Shown here: in pieces, positions 50,840-58,931 of the stretch
Position numbering within the stretch: the stretch's first letter is position 1
How the letters are laid out: the number at the start of each line of letters is the position of its first letter
Source: Roseomonas fluvialis
Lineage (GTDB): Bacteria > Pseudomonadota > Alphaproteobacteria > Acetobacterales > Acetobacteraceae
NCBI RefSeq assembly: GCF_022846615.1
Contig: NZ_AP025637.1
Span: 2,443,001-2,507,000, forward strand
Reading direction: 5' to 3'
Length of the DNA: 64,000 nt
Program-made: the position numbers and the translations under genes
Notes under the pieces: generated by a model
What the model was told of the DNA's origin: nothing
The model's database searches: none
The model's input: the letters and a program-made list of their open reading frames with translations, nothing else

Positions 50840-51901
50840 ATGCGCGCCTGGGCCGTCATCGAGACCGGCAAGCCCCTGCAGGAAATCGAGCTCCCCACCC
50901 CGGAACCCACCGGCAAGCAGGTCCTGCTCGAGATCACCCATGCCGGCGTCTGCCATTCCGACCTGCACATCTGGGAGGGCGAATACGACCTCGGCTCCCG
51001 CGGCAAGATGCGCCTGACTGACCGCGGCGTGACGCTGCCGCTGGCGATGGGGCACGAGATCGTCGGCCGCGTGCTGAAATGGGGGCCGGAGGCCAACGCC
51101 GCCGGCCTGAAGGTCGGCGACCACATGATCGTCTTCCCCTGGGTCGGCTGCGGCACATGCGCGAAGTGCCTGGCGGATGAGGACAACATGTGCCTCACGC
51201 CTCGCAGCCTGGGTGTGTATCAGCATGGCGGCTACGCGACGCATGTGCTGGCCCCGGAACCGCGCCATCTGGTCCCGGTCGGCAGCCTCGATCCCGCCCT
51301 GGCCGCCACCTACGCGTGTTCCGGCATCACGGTATTCAGCGCCATCAACAAGGTCATGCCGATGGATCCCGACGATCCCATCGTGCTGGTCGGCGCCGGG
51401 GGGCTCGGGCTGAACGCCATCGCGGTGCTGAAGGCCAAGGGCCACCGGCGGATCGTGGTGGTGGACGTGGCGCAGGCGAAGCTCGACGCCGCGAAGGCCG
51501 CGGGTGCCACCGACACCGTCCTCGCGAACGGCCCCGATACCGCCAAGGCCATCATGGCCGCGGCCGATGGCGCGGTCGGCGCCATCATCGACCTGGTGAA
51601 CGGCACCGAGACCGCCCGCTTCGCCTTCGAGTCCCTGCGCAAGGGCGGAAAACTGATCCAGGTCGGGCTGTTCGGCGGTGAGATGAACATCCCGCTTCCG
51701 CTGGTGCCGATCCGTGCCCTGACCATCCAGGGCAGCTATGTCGGCAACGTGAAAGAACTGTGTGAACTCGTTGGTATTGCAGCATCTGGCGCACTTCCCG
51801 CCATCCCGATCACCACCATGCCGCTCAACCAGGCCGATGCCGCGCTGAACCGGCTCAAGGACGGCAAGGTGGTCGGGCGCATCGTGCTGACCGCGGCGTG
51901 A
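50840..51901 (+). CDS. Zinc-dependent alcohol dehydrogenase (MDR family)
   Basis: 353 residues. Catalytic zinc ligands Cys38 (GVCHSDLH) and His72-Glu73 (MGHEIVGR); structural zinc cysteines at 104, 107, 110 and 118 (GCGTCAKC ... NMC). The NAD(P) Rossmann fingerprint is VGAGGLGLNA. It oxidises alcohols or reduces aldehydes; substrate unclear. A strong CCGGAGGAACC ribosome-binding site lies before the ATG. Followed by a GC-rich hairpin. Confidence 0.92.
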   Translation: MRAWAVIETGKPLQEIELPTPEPTGKQVLLEITHAGVCHSDLHIWEGEYDLGSRGKMRLTDRGVTLPLAMGHEIVGRVLKWGPEANAAGLKVGDHMIVFPWVGCGTCAKCLADEDNMCLTPRSLGVYQHGGYATHVLAPEPRHLVPVGSLDPALAATYACSGITVFSAINKVMPMDPDDPIVLVGAGGLGLNAIAVLKAKGHRRIVVVDVAQAKLDAAKAAGATDTVLANGPDTAKAIMAAADGAVGAIIDLVNGTETARFAFESLRKGGKLIQVGLFGGEMNIPLPLVPIRALTIQGSYVGNVKELCELVGIAASGALPAIPITTMPLNQADAALNRLKDGKVVGRIVLTAA

Positions 51902-51907
51902 CGGCAG

Positions 51908-51936
51908 GGCGGGGTGCGCCCCGCGCGCGCCCCGCC
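51908..51936 (+). terminator. GC-rich hairpin after the alcohol dehydrogenase gene
   Basis: A 12-bp stem with one G-T pair and a five-base loop begins seven bases after the stop codon, before the convergent cupin gene. It lacks a T run. Confidence 0.5.
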
Positions 51937-51995
51937 GGCCAGCCCCGCAATTCGTTGGAAACCGAGACGTCTGCCTGGCGCGGGTCGGTGCGCTG

Positions 51996-52517
51996 TCAGC
52001 CGCGCGGGTAGGCCCCGCCCGTCACCGGATCCGTCGCCGGATCCGGGGTCGCGGCGATGGCGTGCAGGGCCCGTGCCCGTTCGGCGAGCGCGCCGTGCAA
52101 CTGGTCGGGCGGCGCGGCGCCGTCGGGATAGGCGCCGACGACCAGAAGTGCTTCGTCGGCGCCGAGGTTGCGGTGCCCGGTCCCGGCTGGCAGGACCACC
52201 ACGTCGCCGGCCGACAGGTCCAGCAAAACGCCACTCTCGCCGCCCAGTTGCACCCGGACCTGGCCCGCGACCACAGCCAGCGCCTCATGCGCGTTGGAAT
52301 GGTAGTGATGCGTGTCGAAGATCCCGCCGCGCCAGGCGGGGCGCCAGCCGTGGCGGCGGAACATCGCCTCGGCCGCCACGGCGTCGGGCGCCACGGCGCC
52401 GCGATGAACCACCACCGGCAGCCGGGGATTGTTCGGGATCTCCGGATCCTGCCGGAGAAACAGTATCTCCGCCCCGTCGCGCCGATGTTCGTGCATTGCC
52501 CGTTCTCCGTCTTCCAT
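51996..52517 (-). CDS. Cupin-domain protein
   Basis: 173 residues. A single cupin barrel with metal-binding HHYHSNAHE (motif 1, around residues 70-78) and PAGTGHRN (motif 2). The product class is a mononuclear cupin, with substrate unknown. The ATG at 52517 is chosen because an AAGGAGG sequence lies ten bases upstream; a later ATG at 52496 is possible. It is divergent from the cysteine-dioxygenase-like gene with 45 bases between the start codons, and its ribosome-binding site sits in a hairpin loop. Confidence 0.75.
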   Translation of the reverse strand: MEDGERAMHEHRRDGAEILFLRQDPEIPNNPRLPVVVHRGAVAPDAVAAEAMFRRHGWRPAWRGGIFDTHHYHSNAHEALAVVAGQVRVQLGGESGVLLDLSAGDVVVLPAGTGHRNLGADEALLVVGAYPDGAAPPDQLHGALAERARALHAIAATPDPATDPVTGGAYPRG

Positions 52518-52519
52518 GG

Positions 52520-52544
52520 GAACCTTGCCTCCTTCGCAAGGTTC
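52520..52544. promoter_or_regulatory. Inverted repeat between the divergent cupin and thiol dioxygenase genes; holds the cupin RBS in its loop
   Basis: GAACCTTGC and GCAAGGTTC pair perfectly over nine bases with a seven-base loop. In the cupin mRNA the loop reads GAAGGAG, its ribosome-binding site, and the ATG follows two bases after the stem. As DNA the same repeat could be an operator for both genes. Stem position and RBS overlap are seen; any regulatory role is inferred. Confidence 0.55.
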
Positions 52545-52562
52545 TGCCGGGAGGGTTCCATC

Positions 52563-53153
52563 ATGACCGACGTGGCACCACTGCGCGACTTCATCCGTGC
52601 CATGACCCGCCTGGCCAACGAGGACGCATCCGAGACGCGCTGGCTGACCGAGGGCGCCACCCTGCTGCGCGGCCTGGTCGCCGACGAGGCCTGGCTGCCC
52701 GATGCCTTCGCCGAACCCGGTCCGCGCTACCGCCAGTACCTGCTGCATTGCGACCCACTCGAGCGCTTCTGCGTCGTCTCCTTCGTCTGGGGCCCTGGCC
52801 AGCGGACGCCGATCCACAACCACACCGTGTGGGGCCTGGTCGGCATGCTGCGCGGGGAGGAGGTCTCGACCGAAATGGTCCGCGGCGCGCCCATGCGGAC
52901 CGGCCAGGTGGACCATCTGAAGCAGGGCGAGGTCGTCGCGGTCAGCGCCGACACATACGACATCCACGTGGTCGAGAACGCGCTGCGCGACCGCGCGTCG
53001 ATCAGCATTCATGTCTACGGCGGCAATATCGGCGCAGTCATCCGCAGCGTCTTCGACGCCGCGACGGGGGCGGAGAAGCGCTTCGTGTCGGGCTACGACA
53101 ACACCGCCGTGCCGAACCTGTGGGACCGCAGCCGGGACACGCTCGCCGCCTGA
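52563..53153 (+). CDS. Cysteine dioxygenase-like thiol dioxygenase
   Basis: 196 residues of the CDO cupin family. Three iron-binding histidines: His85 and His87 in PIHNHTVWG, His135 in DIHVVEN. Oxidises cysteine or another small thiol to a sulfinate. Bacterial relatives include 3-mercaptopropionate dioxygenases, so the thiol is uncertain. A CGGGAGGG sequence precedes the ATG. Divergent from a cupin gene and convergent with the CHAP gene. Fits the sulfur-oxidation theme of the window with sorAB. Confidence 0.85.
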   Translation: MTDVAPLRDFIRAMTRLANEDASETRWLTEGATLLRGLVADEAWLPDAFAEPGPRYRQYLLHCDPLERFCVVSFVWGPGQRTPIHNHTVWGLVGMLRGEEVSTEMVRGAPMRTGQVDHLKQGEVVAVSADTYDIHVVENALRDRASISIHVYGGNIGAVIRSVFDAATGAEKRFVSGYDNTAVPNLWDRSRDTLAA

Positions 53154-53224
53154 ATGTGAAAAGGGCCGCCCCGTCGCCGGAGTGGCCCTCCCACCTCAAT
53201 CGCTTGATGCGAAGTTTTCGCGCG

Positions 53225-54022
53225 TCAGCGCCGGCGGGCCGGCGCCTGCGCAACCTCGTCATAGCCGAGCGAGGCGGTCGCGGCCTGCGCCGCATTCACC
53301 CGCAGCGGCGCGCGCCCGGCCATCATGGTGCCGCCGGTCGCGTCAGGCCGATTGTGGATGAAGCCATAGACCGGGTAGGTGCGGCCGTAGTTCTCGGCGC
53401 TGTGGCCAACCTGCACGCGCACCTGCGTCCAGTCGTTGTTGGGCGAAGCGTCGATCACCGAAACGCCGCGCATGATGCTGCCGCGCCGGATGCCGGGGCC
53501 GCCCCAGTTCGCGTGGTGGATATGCACCTCGCGCGAGGAGACCACACGTTCGACCACGGCGACATGGCCGGATCGCATCCCGCCCGACCCGGGGAAGGCC
53601 ATCACCGAGCCCACTTCGGGACGGTTCGACCGGGCGTAGAGGCCCGCCGCGTTGTACCACCAGTCGCGGCCATTGCCGCTGATGTCCATCCCCGTGGCCT
53701 GGCGCGCATAGGGCACGCAGGAGATGCCACCACCGCCGCGGCCGCCGGCAAGGCTACGCCGCCCGTTTCGCGCGGTGGCCCCGCGCCCGGTCGCGGCGAC
53801 CTGCACAGCGCGGTTCTGGCCGCGCTGGGCGGTGGAACGCGCGGTCGGATTGGCCGGGCGGGCCGCCTCGCGCCGCGCGGCGCTCGGCGCCGGTGCACTC
53901 GCTGCCCGGGCGGCGGGCTTGCCCTGCCGTGCCTCGGGTGCCCGGGCGGCGGCATCCTGCGCCACCAGTCCCAAGCCGCCGAACAAGATCGCCGCGACGA
54001 TCGCTGCGCCTTTTGCCGTCAT
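53225..54022 (-). CDS. Secreted CHAP-domain amidase/peptidase
   Basis: 265 residues. A signal peptide (residues 1-27) and an Ala/Pro/Arg-rich linker to about residue 95 are followed by a CHAP domain: catalytic Cys102 (GISCVPYAR) and His153 (RSGHVAVVE), with an HHANWGG segment. Such enzymes cut peptidoglycan cross-bridges or the glycan-peptide amide bond. Likely acts in the envelope. It converges with the dioxygenase gene. Confidence 0.85.
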   Translation of the reverse strand: MTAKGAAIVAAILFGGLGLVAQDAAARAPEARQGKPAARAASAPAPSAARREAARPANPTARSTAQRGQNRAVQVAATGRGATARNGRRSLAGGRGGGGISCVPYARQATGMDISGNGRDWWYNAAGLYARSNRPEVGSVMAFPGSGGMRSGHVAVVERVVSSREVHIHHANWGGPGIRRGSIMRGVSVIDASPNNDWTQVRVQVGHSAENYGRTYPVYGFIHNRPDATGGTMMAGRAPLRVNAAQAATASLGYDEVAQAPARRR

Positions 54023-54246
54023 TGCCCCAGAACCCCCTGGTAACCCCCTGGCGTCGCGTCATGGACGCATCGCCGTGTGACGTGGCTAACAACCCAGGCG
54101 GCGGGCAGGCAACCCGTGCGTCTGTTACCGGGCGTAATCTTGGGTGATTTGCGCGCAACTCGTATGGCGCGGGTCCGGTATCAGGAAGATATACCCCGGA
54201 ATTGGGCAGGATCTGGACCGAGCCACAGTGTGGTGTCCGGAAAGCA
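54023..54246. other. Intergenic region upstream of the CHAP gene, no gene seen
   Basis: These bases lie between the CHAP start codon and the ridA terminator hairpin; the ridA stop is further right at 54331. They contain GC-poor patches such as GCGTAATCTTGGGTGATTTG and probably hold the CHAP promoter. I see no ORF with support. Confidence 0.5.
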
Positions 54247-54279
54247 ACAACGCCCGGTGCGGATGGCACCGGGCGTTGT
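54247..54279 (-). terminator. Strong hairpin terminator of ridA
   Basis: A 14-bp perfect stem (ACAACGCCCGGTGC and its complement) with a five-base loop. Read on the minus strand it is followed by TGCTTTCC, a T-rich tail. It starts about 50 bases after the ridA stop codon. Confidence 0.8.
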
Positions 54280-54330
54280 CATCAGAGTCGAGGAAATGTT
54301 TCCGAACCCCACTGAGGGGCGGGAAAAGCG

Positions 54331-54681
54331 TCAGCGGCAGGCGGTGACCATGATCTCAACCAGGTGGCGAGGATCGGCCATGTTCGCCTCAACGCAGGCG
54401 CGTGCCGGGGCCGCGCCCTCGGGCAGCCACGGCGTCCAGAGCTCGTTCATCGCGGCGCGGTCGGCGATGTGCTTCACCCAGATGGTCGCAGTCAGCAGGC
54501 GGGTTTTGTCGGTGCCGTTCGATTCCAGCGCGGCGTCGATCTTGGCCAGCACCTCGGCCGTCTGGCCCTTGATGTCCTTGGACAGGTCATCGGCGGTGAT
54601 GCCCGCGAGGTAGACGAAGTTGTGGTACTCGACCGAGGTCGAGAGGATCTTGTTGGTCCCCTGGCGGGTGATCTTGCTCAT
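54331..54681 (-). CDS. RidA/YjgF-family enamine/imine deaminase
   Basis: 116 residues, the usual size of a trimeric RidA subunit. The conserved arginine is in PARACVEANMADPRHLVEI. A YLAGITADD segment matches the start of the substrate cleft. The family hydrolyses reactive enamines from PLP enzymes. AAAGGAAC precedes the ATG. Followed by a strong terminator, so transcribed alone or as the end of the cluster of small genes upstream. Confidence 0.85.
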   Translation of the reverse strand: MSKITRQGTNKILSTSVEYHNFVYLAGITADDLSKDIKGQTAEVLAKIDAALESNGTDKTRLLTATIWVKHIADRAAMNELWTPWLPEGAAPARACVEANMADPRHLVEIMVTACR

Positions 54682-54774
54682 GCGGGCCGTTCCTTTGCGA
54701 TATGCGCCACGGGCGCGGGTGCCAGGCGCACCCCGGGCAGGGGCGCGGTGCGGCGCTCGCGCGCGGCCTCGCTT

Positions 54775-55050
54775 CTAGAACAGGTTGCGCGGGTCGGGAA
54801 TGTCCCGCGGCGCGGAGCCGGCGCCAAACAGGTCGCAACCGCAACGCGGGCAGCGGGCCTGCGCCAGGTCCGGCGGCGTGCCGGCGCCCGGCGGCTGGCC
54901 GGCGCGCCGGAGAAGGTCGGTGCGCAGCGTCTCGTGCAACGCGGGCGCCTCGCAGGCGTCGGGCGCCACCGGCAGGTCGGCCGGGCGCGCGAGGGCAGCG
55001 GCGGGCATCAGCAGGGCGGCGGTGCAGACCAGGCGGCGGGTCGTTCTCAT
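54775..55050 (-). CDS. Small secreted Cys-rich protein 1, 91 residues
   Basis: Signal peptide MRTTRRLVCTAALLMPAAALA (Arg pair, Tat- or Sec-like). The mature part has one Cys near residue 33 and then a CPRCGC cluster in the C-terminal third, followed by DLFGAGSAP. This is the first of three adjacent small secreted proteins that each end in a CPxC motif. The clustered Cys suggest a metal site or a redox pair. No family recognised. Confidence 0.6.
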   Translation of the reverse strand: MRTTRRLVCTAALLMPAAALARPADLPVAPDACEAPALHETLRTDLLRRAGQPPGAGTPPDLAQARCPRCGCDLFGAGSAPRDIPDPRNLF

Positions 55051-55206
55051 GCCGGCATCATGCGGCCTCGCGCGGCGTGACGCACGCGCAATCTCGGGGC
55101 GGGTCGGCGGTCAGCGCGCTGACGTCCTGTCGGGATCGGCCCGCTGGCCCTGCCGCCCGGCCAACGACCGCATCTTGGAAGGGGCGCCGCCTGGTCTCCC
55201 CGCGTG

Positions 55207-55443
55207 CTAACGCCAATCCTTCGATACGGCGGCGCAGTGCGGGCAGCCGCTGGCGGCCTCACCGCCATCCGCGAGGAACCGCGCCTTGGCGGCGGCGCAT
55301 CGCTTGGAGGGCTCGCCCGGCACGCAAGCCTCCGCGTCCGGCGTATCCGGACCGGCCGATTTGGCCGCTGCGGCGCGCAAGCCGGCGCCGAACAGCAGCA
55401 GCGGCAGGGCGGTGGCGGACAGGGCGCGGCGCGTGGTGTTCAT
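55207..55443 (-). CDS. Small secreted Cys-rich protein 2, 78 residues
   Basis: Signal peptide MNTTRRALSATALPLLLFG... cleaved near an AAAA stretch. Mature part carries Cys-x8-Cys (CVPGEPSKRC), a helix (AAKARFLADGG) and a C-terminal CPHC. Same layout as the next gene (C-x9-C then CPLC). No family recognised. The 156 bases after its stop codon contain no recognisable element. Confidence 0.55.
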   Translation of the reverse strand: MNTTRRALSATALPLLLFGAGLRAAAAKSAGPDTPDAEACVPGEPSKRCAAAKARFLADGGEAASGCPHCAAVSKDWR

Positions 55444-55487
55444 GCGGTCATCCTGCGCCGCACCCGGCCCGTCGTCAGCGAAACGGT

Positions 55488-55712
55488 TCAGGGCGTGACC
55501 GGGACACGGTGCCGCCCGCCGCACAGCGGGCAGCGCCCGTTGCTCGCAAGCGGCAGGCTGTCCTGCAGGGCCTCGCAGGCGATGAAGCGGCCGCCGGGGT
55601 CTCCGCAATTGCGGCGCGGCTCCGGGCCGGCCACGGCGGCGGCGCGCCCGGCGTCGCGCGGCAGCGCGAGCAGGGGAAGCAGGGCAAGTCCGGCAAGGCG
55701 ACGTCGGTTCAT
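55488..55712 (-). CDS. Small secreted Cys-rich protein 3, 74 residues
   Basis: Signal peptide MNRRRLAGLALLPLLALP..., mature part with Cys-x9-Cys (CGDPGGRFIAC) and a C-terminal CPLCGGRH. The pattern parallels the two downstream genes, suggesting duplication. It lies 44 bases upstream of gene 2. The four Cys could bind zinc or a haem-like cofactor or form disulfides. No family recognised. Confidence 0.55.
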   Translation of the reverse strand: MNRRRLAGLALLPLLALPRDAGRAAAVAGPEPRRNCGDPGGRFIACEALQDSLPLASNGRCPLCGGRHRVPVTP

Positions 55713-55830
55713 CGCGGACTCCGGTTCGGACCCGACGACCCTAGGCCGCGCCGGCGCATCCCGCAGCACCGATTCGCCCGGTTGGTCGGCCACGTGCGTC
55801 AATTCGGCATGAACGGCCGTGCCCGGCGCG

Positions 55831-56808
55831 TCATGCCACGCGATAGGTGCTGCCCGAGGCCGCGGCGCCGATCATCGCCTCGTAGACCGCCACGCCGTGG
55901 ATGGCGTCCTCGACCGGCAGCGGATAGGCCGGCCCGCCCGCGACGGCGGCGGCGAAGGCCATGAGTTCCGCCGCCTCGATGTCGGTCTTCGGGAACACAT
56001 GCTCCTGTGGCGTGCCGTCGCGGGTGCAGGTGGTCAGGTGTTCGTGCCCGTGCAGCACCGCCCAGGCATCGGTGCCGAACAGCCCGACGCGCCACAGCCG
56101 CGGTGCGAGGGCCAGCGTCGCGAAATTCGCCGTGACGCCGCTGTCGAAGCGGAACAGCGCCGCGGTCGTGTCATCCAGGCCGTTGTCCAGCACGCGCGCA
56201 TGCGACTGCACGGTCACCTCGGCGATGCGCCCCGCCAGGTTGATGAACATGTCGACCATGTGGATACCCATGCCGCCCATGCCCCCCAGCGGGCTTTCCG
56301 AGCGATCCGCGCGCCACATGCCCGGCTTGTAGGCGACCGCGCCGGGACCGCTGAACTGACCCTCGACATGCAGCAGCGTGCCGAGGCGCCCATCGGCCAG
56401 CATCGCCTTCATCTCGGCCACCGCCGGCAGGAAGCGGCGATTATGGCCGAGCGCCAGCACCACGCCGGCGGCGCGGCAGGCCTCGACCGCGGCCTGGGCC
56501 GAGGCCTTGGTCATGGTGAAGGGCTTCTCCACGAACACGTGCTTGCCCGCGGCTGCCGCGGCAATCACCTGTTCGGCATGCATCCCGTGCGGCGAGGCGA
56601 TCGCGACCGCCTTCACCTGCGGGTCCGCCAGCACCGCTGCGAAGTCGGGCAGGATCCGCACGCCCTGGCGCGCGGCCCAGTCGGCGGCGCGTTCGGGCCG
56701 CCCGGTGCAGCCGGCGACGAAGCGGATGCCGGCGTCATTGCGGCCTTGCACGCTGTCGACCAGCGTCTGGCCCCAGCGGCCCATGCCGATGATGGCGGTG
56801 TCGAGCAT
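55831..56808 (-). CDS. Gfo/Idh/MocA family oxidoreductase
   Basis: 325 residues. N-terminal Rossmann fold AIIGMGRWGQTLV, the EKP motif VEKPFTMT near residue 94, and the conserved GGMGGMGIHMVD segment. Uses NAD(P) to oxidise or reduce sugars or polyols; substrate not clear. Starts at 56808. Upstream on the same strand, 66 bases away, is a glycosyltransferase fragment, so a glycan role is possible. Confidence 0.87.
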   Translation of the reverse strand: MLDTAIIGMGRWGQTLVDSVQGRNDAGIRFVAGCTGRPERAADWAARQGVRILPDFAAVLADPQVKAVAIASPHGMHAEQVIAAAAAGKHVFVEKPFTMTKASAQAAVEACRAAGVVLALGHNRRFLPAVAEMKAMLADGRLGTLLHVEGQFSGPGAVAYKPGMWRADRSESPLGGMGGMGIHMVDMFINLAGRIAEVTVQSHARVLDNGLDDTTAALFRFDSGVTANFATLALAPRLWRVGLFGTDAWAVLHGHEHLTTCTRDGTPQEHVFPKTDIEAAELMAFAAAVAGGPAYPLPVEDAIHGVAVYEAMIGAAASGSTYRVA

Positions 56809-56874
56809 GTTGTGATCCTGCTGTTCGAAGGTCTGCGTGGCGGGCGTGGTGAATGGCCGCGGCGGCGGCGGCGG

Positions 56875-57249
56875 TCAACCGGCCCGCGCGCCGGCGGCAG
56901 CGAGCGCCGCCAGCAGGTCCGCCGGGGCGATCCGGTAGGCATCCGTGCCATCGCCTTCCAGCCGGGCCGTTGCGTAGTCGTGCCTGCAGCCCGCCGAAAG
57001 CTGCCGGACATGGGCGGGCAAGTCCCTCTCGCCCTCCGCGGAAAGCTCGATGACGCGGCAGCCGGGCGCGGTGAGGATCAGGGTGGACAGGCCGGCGCCG
57101 TTCAGGCGCATGACCATCCGCGCGACGCGGAAACGCTGCGCCGGTTCGGCCACGGTCATGGCCTCGGCATGGATCAGGCGAAAGCCGTGCCGCGGCAGGG
57201 TCGGCAGGATCCCGTTCTCGTCCGCGAGCCGCCGGCGCGCGCTGGGCAT
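56875..57249 (-). pseudogene. Glycosyltransferase 61 (DUF563) C-terminal fragment
   Basis: 124 codons matching only the last third of GT61 enzymes: RRRLADENG, GFRLIHAEAMTVAEPAQRFRVA and the nucleotide-sugar loop RLNGAGLSTLILTAPGCRVIEL. The N-terminal two thirds are missing; upstream lies the end of the MFS gene. It does have an ATG at 57249 with GGGGAG seven bases upstream, so it could still be translated. I read it as a truncated remnant, or a stand-alone small domain. The full-length type of domain occurs at the right edge of the window. Confidence 0.6.
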
Positions 57250-57284
57250 GGATCCGCTCCCCATTCGTGGGGCCGCGTTGCCGC

Positions 57285-58538
57285 TCACCGCGCGGCCGCG
57301 CCGTCCGGCGGCCCTTCCAGCGCGTCGCGTATGCGCGGCAGACGCCACATCCCCCAGGCCACCACCAGCAGCGAGAGCAGCACCGCGGCCAGCGTCGGCC
57401 AGGCGAGGCCCCAGACCTCGCCGGCGGCGCCGAGCATCAGCGCGCCCAGCGCCGGGAAGGCGCGGGTGATCAGGCCCCACAGGCTCAGCACCCGCCCGCG
57501 CATCGCCGGGTCGGACGCATTCTGCGCCAGGGTCTGCACGCTGATCCCATGCACCGACCCCGCGGCCCCCATCAGCGCCGCGCAGAGCACGCCGAAGGCG
57601 AACCAGCCGGTCGCCGCGAAGCCCGCGGTGGACAGCGCGAGCCCGAGCACGCCCAGCACCGCAAGGCGCGTGGTGCCCTCCATCCGCCCACGCGCCGCCA
57701 CCGCCAGGCCCGATACCAGCGCGCCCACGCCGAAGGCCGCCGTCAGCACCGCAAGCGATTCTGCCCCGCGCCCGAAGGCGCGTTCCACGAAGGGGGGCAG
57801 GATCTCCTGGACGCCGCGCAGCAGCAGCGCCGAGACCGCGGCGAACAGCAGGATCGGGCCCAGCCCGGGGTGGCGCGCAGCGTAGCGTATTCCATCCAGC
57901 GTCTCGCCCATCAGGGAGGCGGTGGCGGCATGGCCGCGCCGTGCCGCGGCCTCCACGCGCAGCATCGGCGTGGTCAGCGTGGCCAGCAGGTAGGCCACCG
58001 CATTCGCTGCGATGGCGGGCCACACGCCGGCCACGGCAATGATCGGCCCGGCCAGCGCGGGGCCGATGAAGCGCGCCACGTTGAAGGTGAGCGAATTCAG
58101 CGCCACCGCCGCCGGCAGGTCGGCGCGCGGCACCAGCCCGGGCATCAGGGATTGCCGTGCGGGCTGCGCGAAGGACGCGGCGATGCCGCCCAGAACCTCG
58201 AGCACCAGCAGCAGCCAGATATCCATCCAGCCGAGGGCGACCAGCAGCGCGATCAGCGCGGCATTCAGGCCGATCGCGGCCTGGCTGAACATGGTCAGGC
58301 GCAGCCGGTCGGCGCGGTCGGCGATGGCGCCCGCGATCGGGCTGACGACGACGGCGGGTGCGAGGTCGCAGAACGCCACCACGCCGACCCAGAAGGCGCT
58401 GCCGGTCAGTTCCCAGGCCAGCCAGGACACCGCGATGCGGTGCATCCACAGCCCGGTCCAGGCCGTGAGCGACGCGCCGAAGAAAATGCGGGCGTTACGG
58501 TGGGAGAGTGCGCGGCCGAGCGTGCCGAGCGAGGCCAT
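57285..58538 (-). CDS. MFS transporter (EntS-like MFS_3)
   Basis: 417 residues with 12 hydrophobic segments. MFS_3 features: the N-terminal RNARIFFGASLTAWTGLW, the loop ADRADRLRLTM between helices 2 and 3, and FAQPARQSLMPGLVPRADL. Relatives export siderophores, drugs or metabolites; the cargo is unknown. It starts at 58538, 21 bases after a lipoprotein gene on the same strand. Confidence 0.87.
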   Translation of the reverse strand: MASLGTLGRALSHRNARIFFGASLTAWTGLWMHRIAVSWLAWELTGSAFWVGVVAFCDLAPAVVVSPIAGAIADRADRLRLTMFSQAAIGLNAALIALLVALGWMDIWLLLVLEVLGGIAASFAQPARQSLMPGLVPRADLPAAVALNSLTFNVARFIGPALAGPIIAVAGVWPAIAANAVAYLLATLTTPMLRVEAAARRGHAATASLMGETLDGIRYAARHPGLGPILLFAAVSALLLRGVQEILPPFVERAFGRGAESLAVLTAAFGVGALVSGLAVAARGRMEGTTRLAVLGVLGLALSTAGFAATGWFAFGVLCAALMGAAGSVHGISVQTLAQNASDPAMRGRVLSLWGLITRAFPALGALMLGAAGEVWGLAWPTLAAVLLSLLVVAWGMWRLPRIRDALEGPPDGAAAR

Positions 58539-58559
58539 GGCGGGGCGGTGCCCGCGCCG

Positions 58560-58931
58560 TCAGCTCCGGCGGCCGCGCGCGGCCGGCGCAGCGGGATCCT
58601 GTGGTTGCGGGCCCGCCGTATTGGCGCGGATGCACTCGCGGATCAGGTCCTCGCGCAGGACGCGGCGGTTGAACTGGTCGGCCTGCACGCGCAGCGTCGG
58701 GATGTTGTTGGTCTGGTCGGTCATGAACATGGCCTGGTCGTCGCGCGCCGACTGGCCGCGTTCGCGGAAATTGACCGCGCGCTCCGCCTCGGCCGTGCAG
58801 GTGGCGCGCAGCACGCTGTCGGTGCCCGCGCCGGCGGTCGCCGAGGACAGGCTGCGCGGCGCATCGGCGGTCGCGCAGGCCGCCAGAAGCAGCATGGCAG
58901 GGAGCGACAGCGTGGGCGCCAGGCGGGTCAT
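58560..58931 (-). CDS. Putative lipoprotein, 123 residues
   Basis: Lipobox LLAAC (Cys19) ends the signal peptide. The mature part has ERAVNFRERGQSARDDQAMFMTDQTN and a C-terminal RECIRANTAG with a Cys, then a Pro/Ala-rich tail. Its start overlaps the preceding gene by ATGA. Function unknown; a paired Cys in the mature chain may form a disulfide. Confidence 0.65.
   Translation of the reverse strand: MTRLAPTLSLPAMLLLAACATADAPRSLSSATAGAGTDSVLRATCTAEAERAVNFRERGQSARDDQAMFMTDQTNNIPTLRVQADQFNRRVLREDLIRECIRANTAGPQPQDPAAPAARGRRS

Noticed and set aside
53162-53189. Weak hairpin AGGGCC...GGCCCT after the thiol dioxygenase gene
   Set aside because: Only six base pairs with a 16-base loop and no T run; not listed as a terminator.
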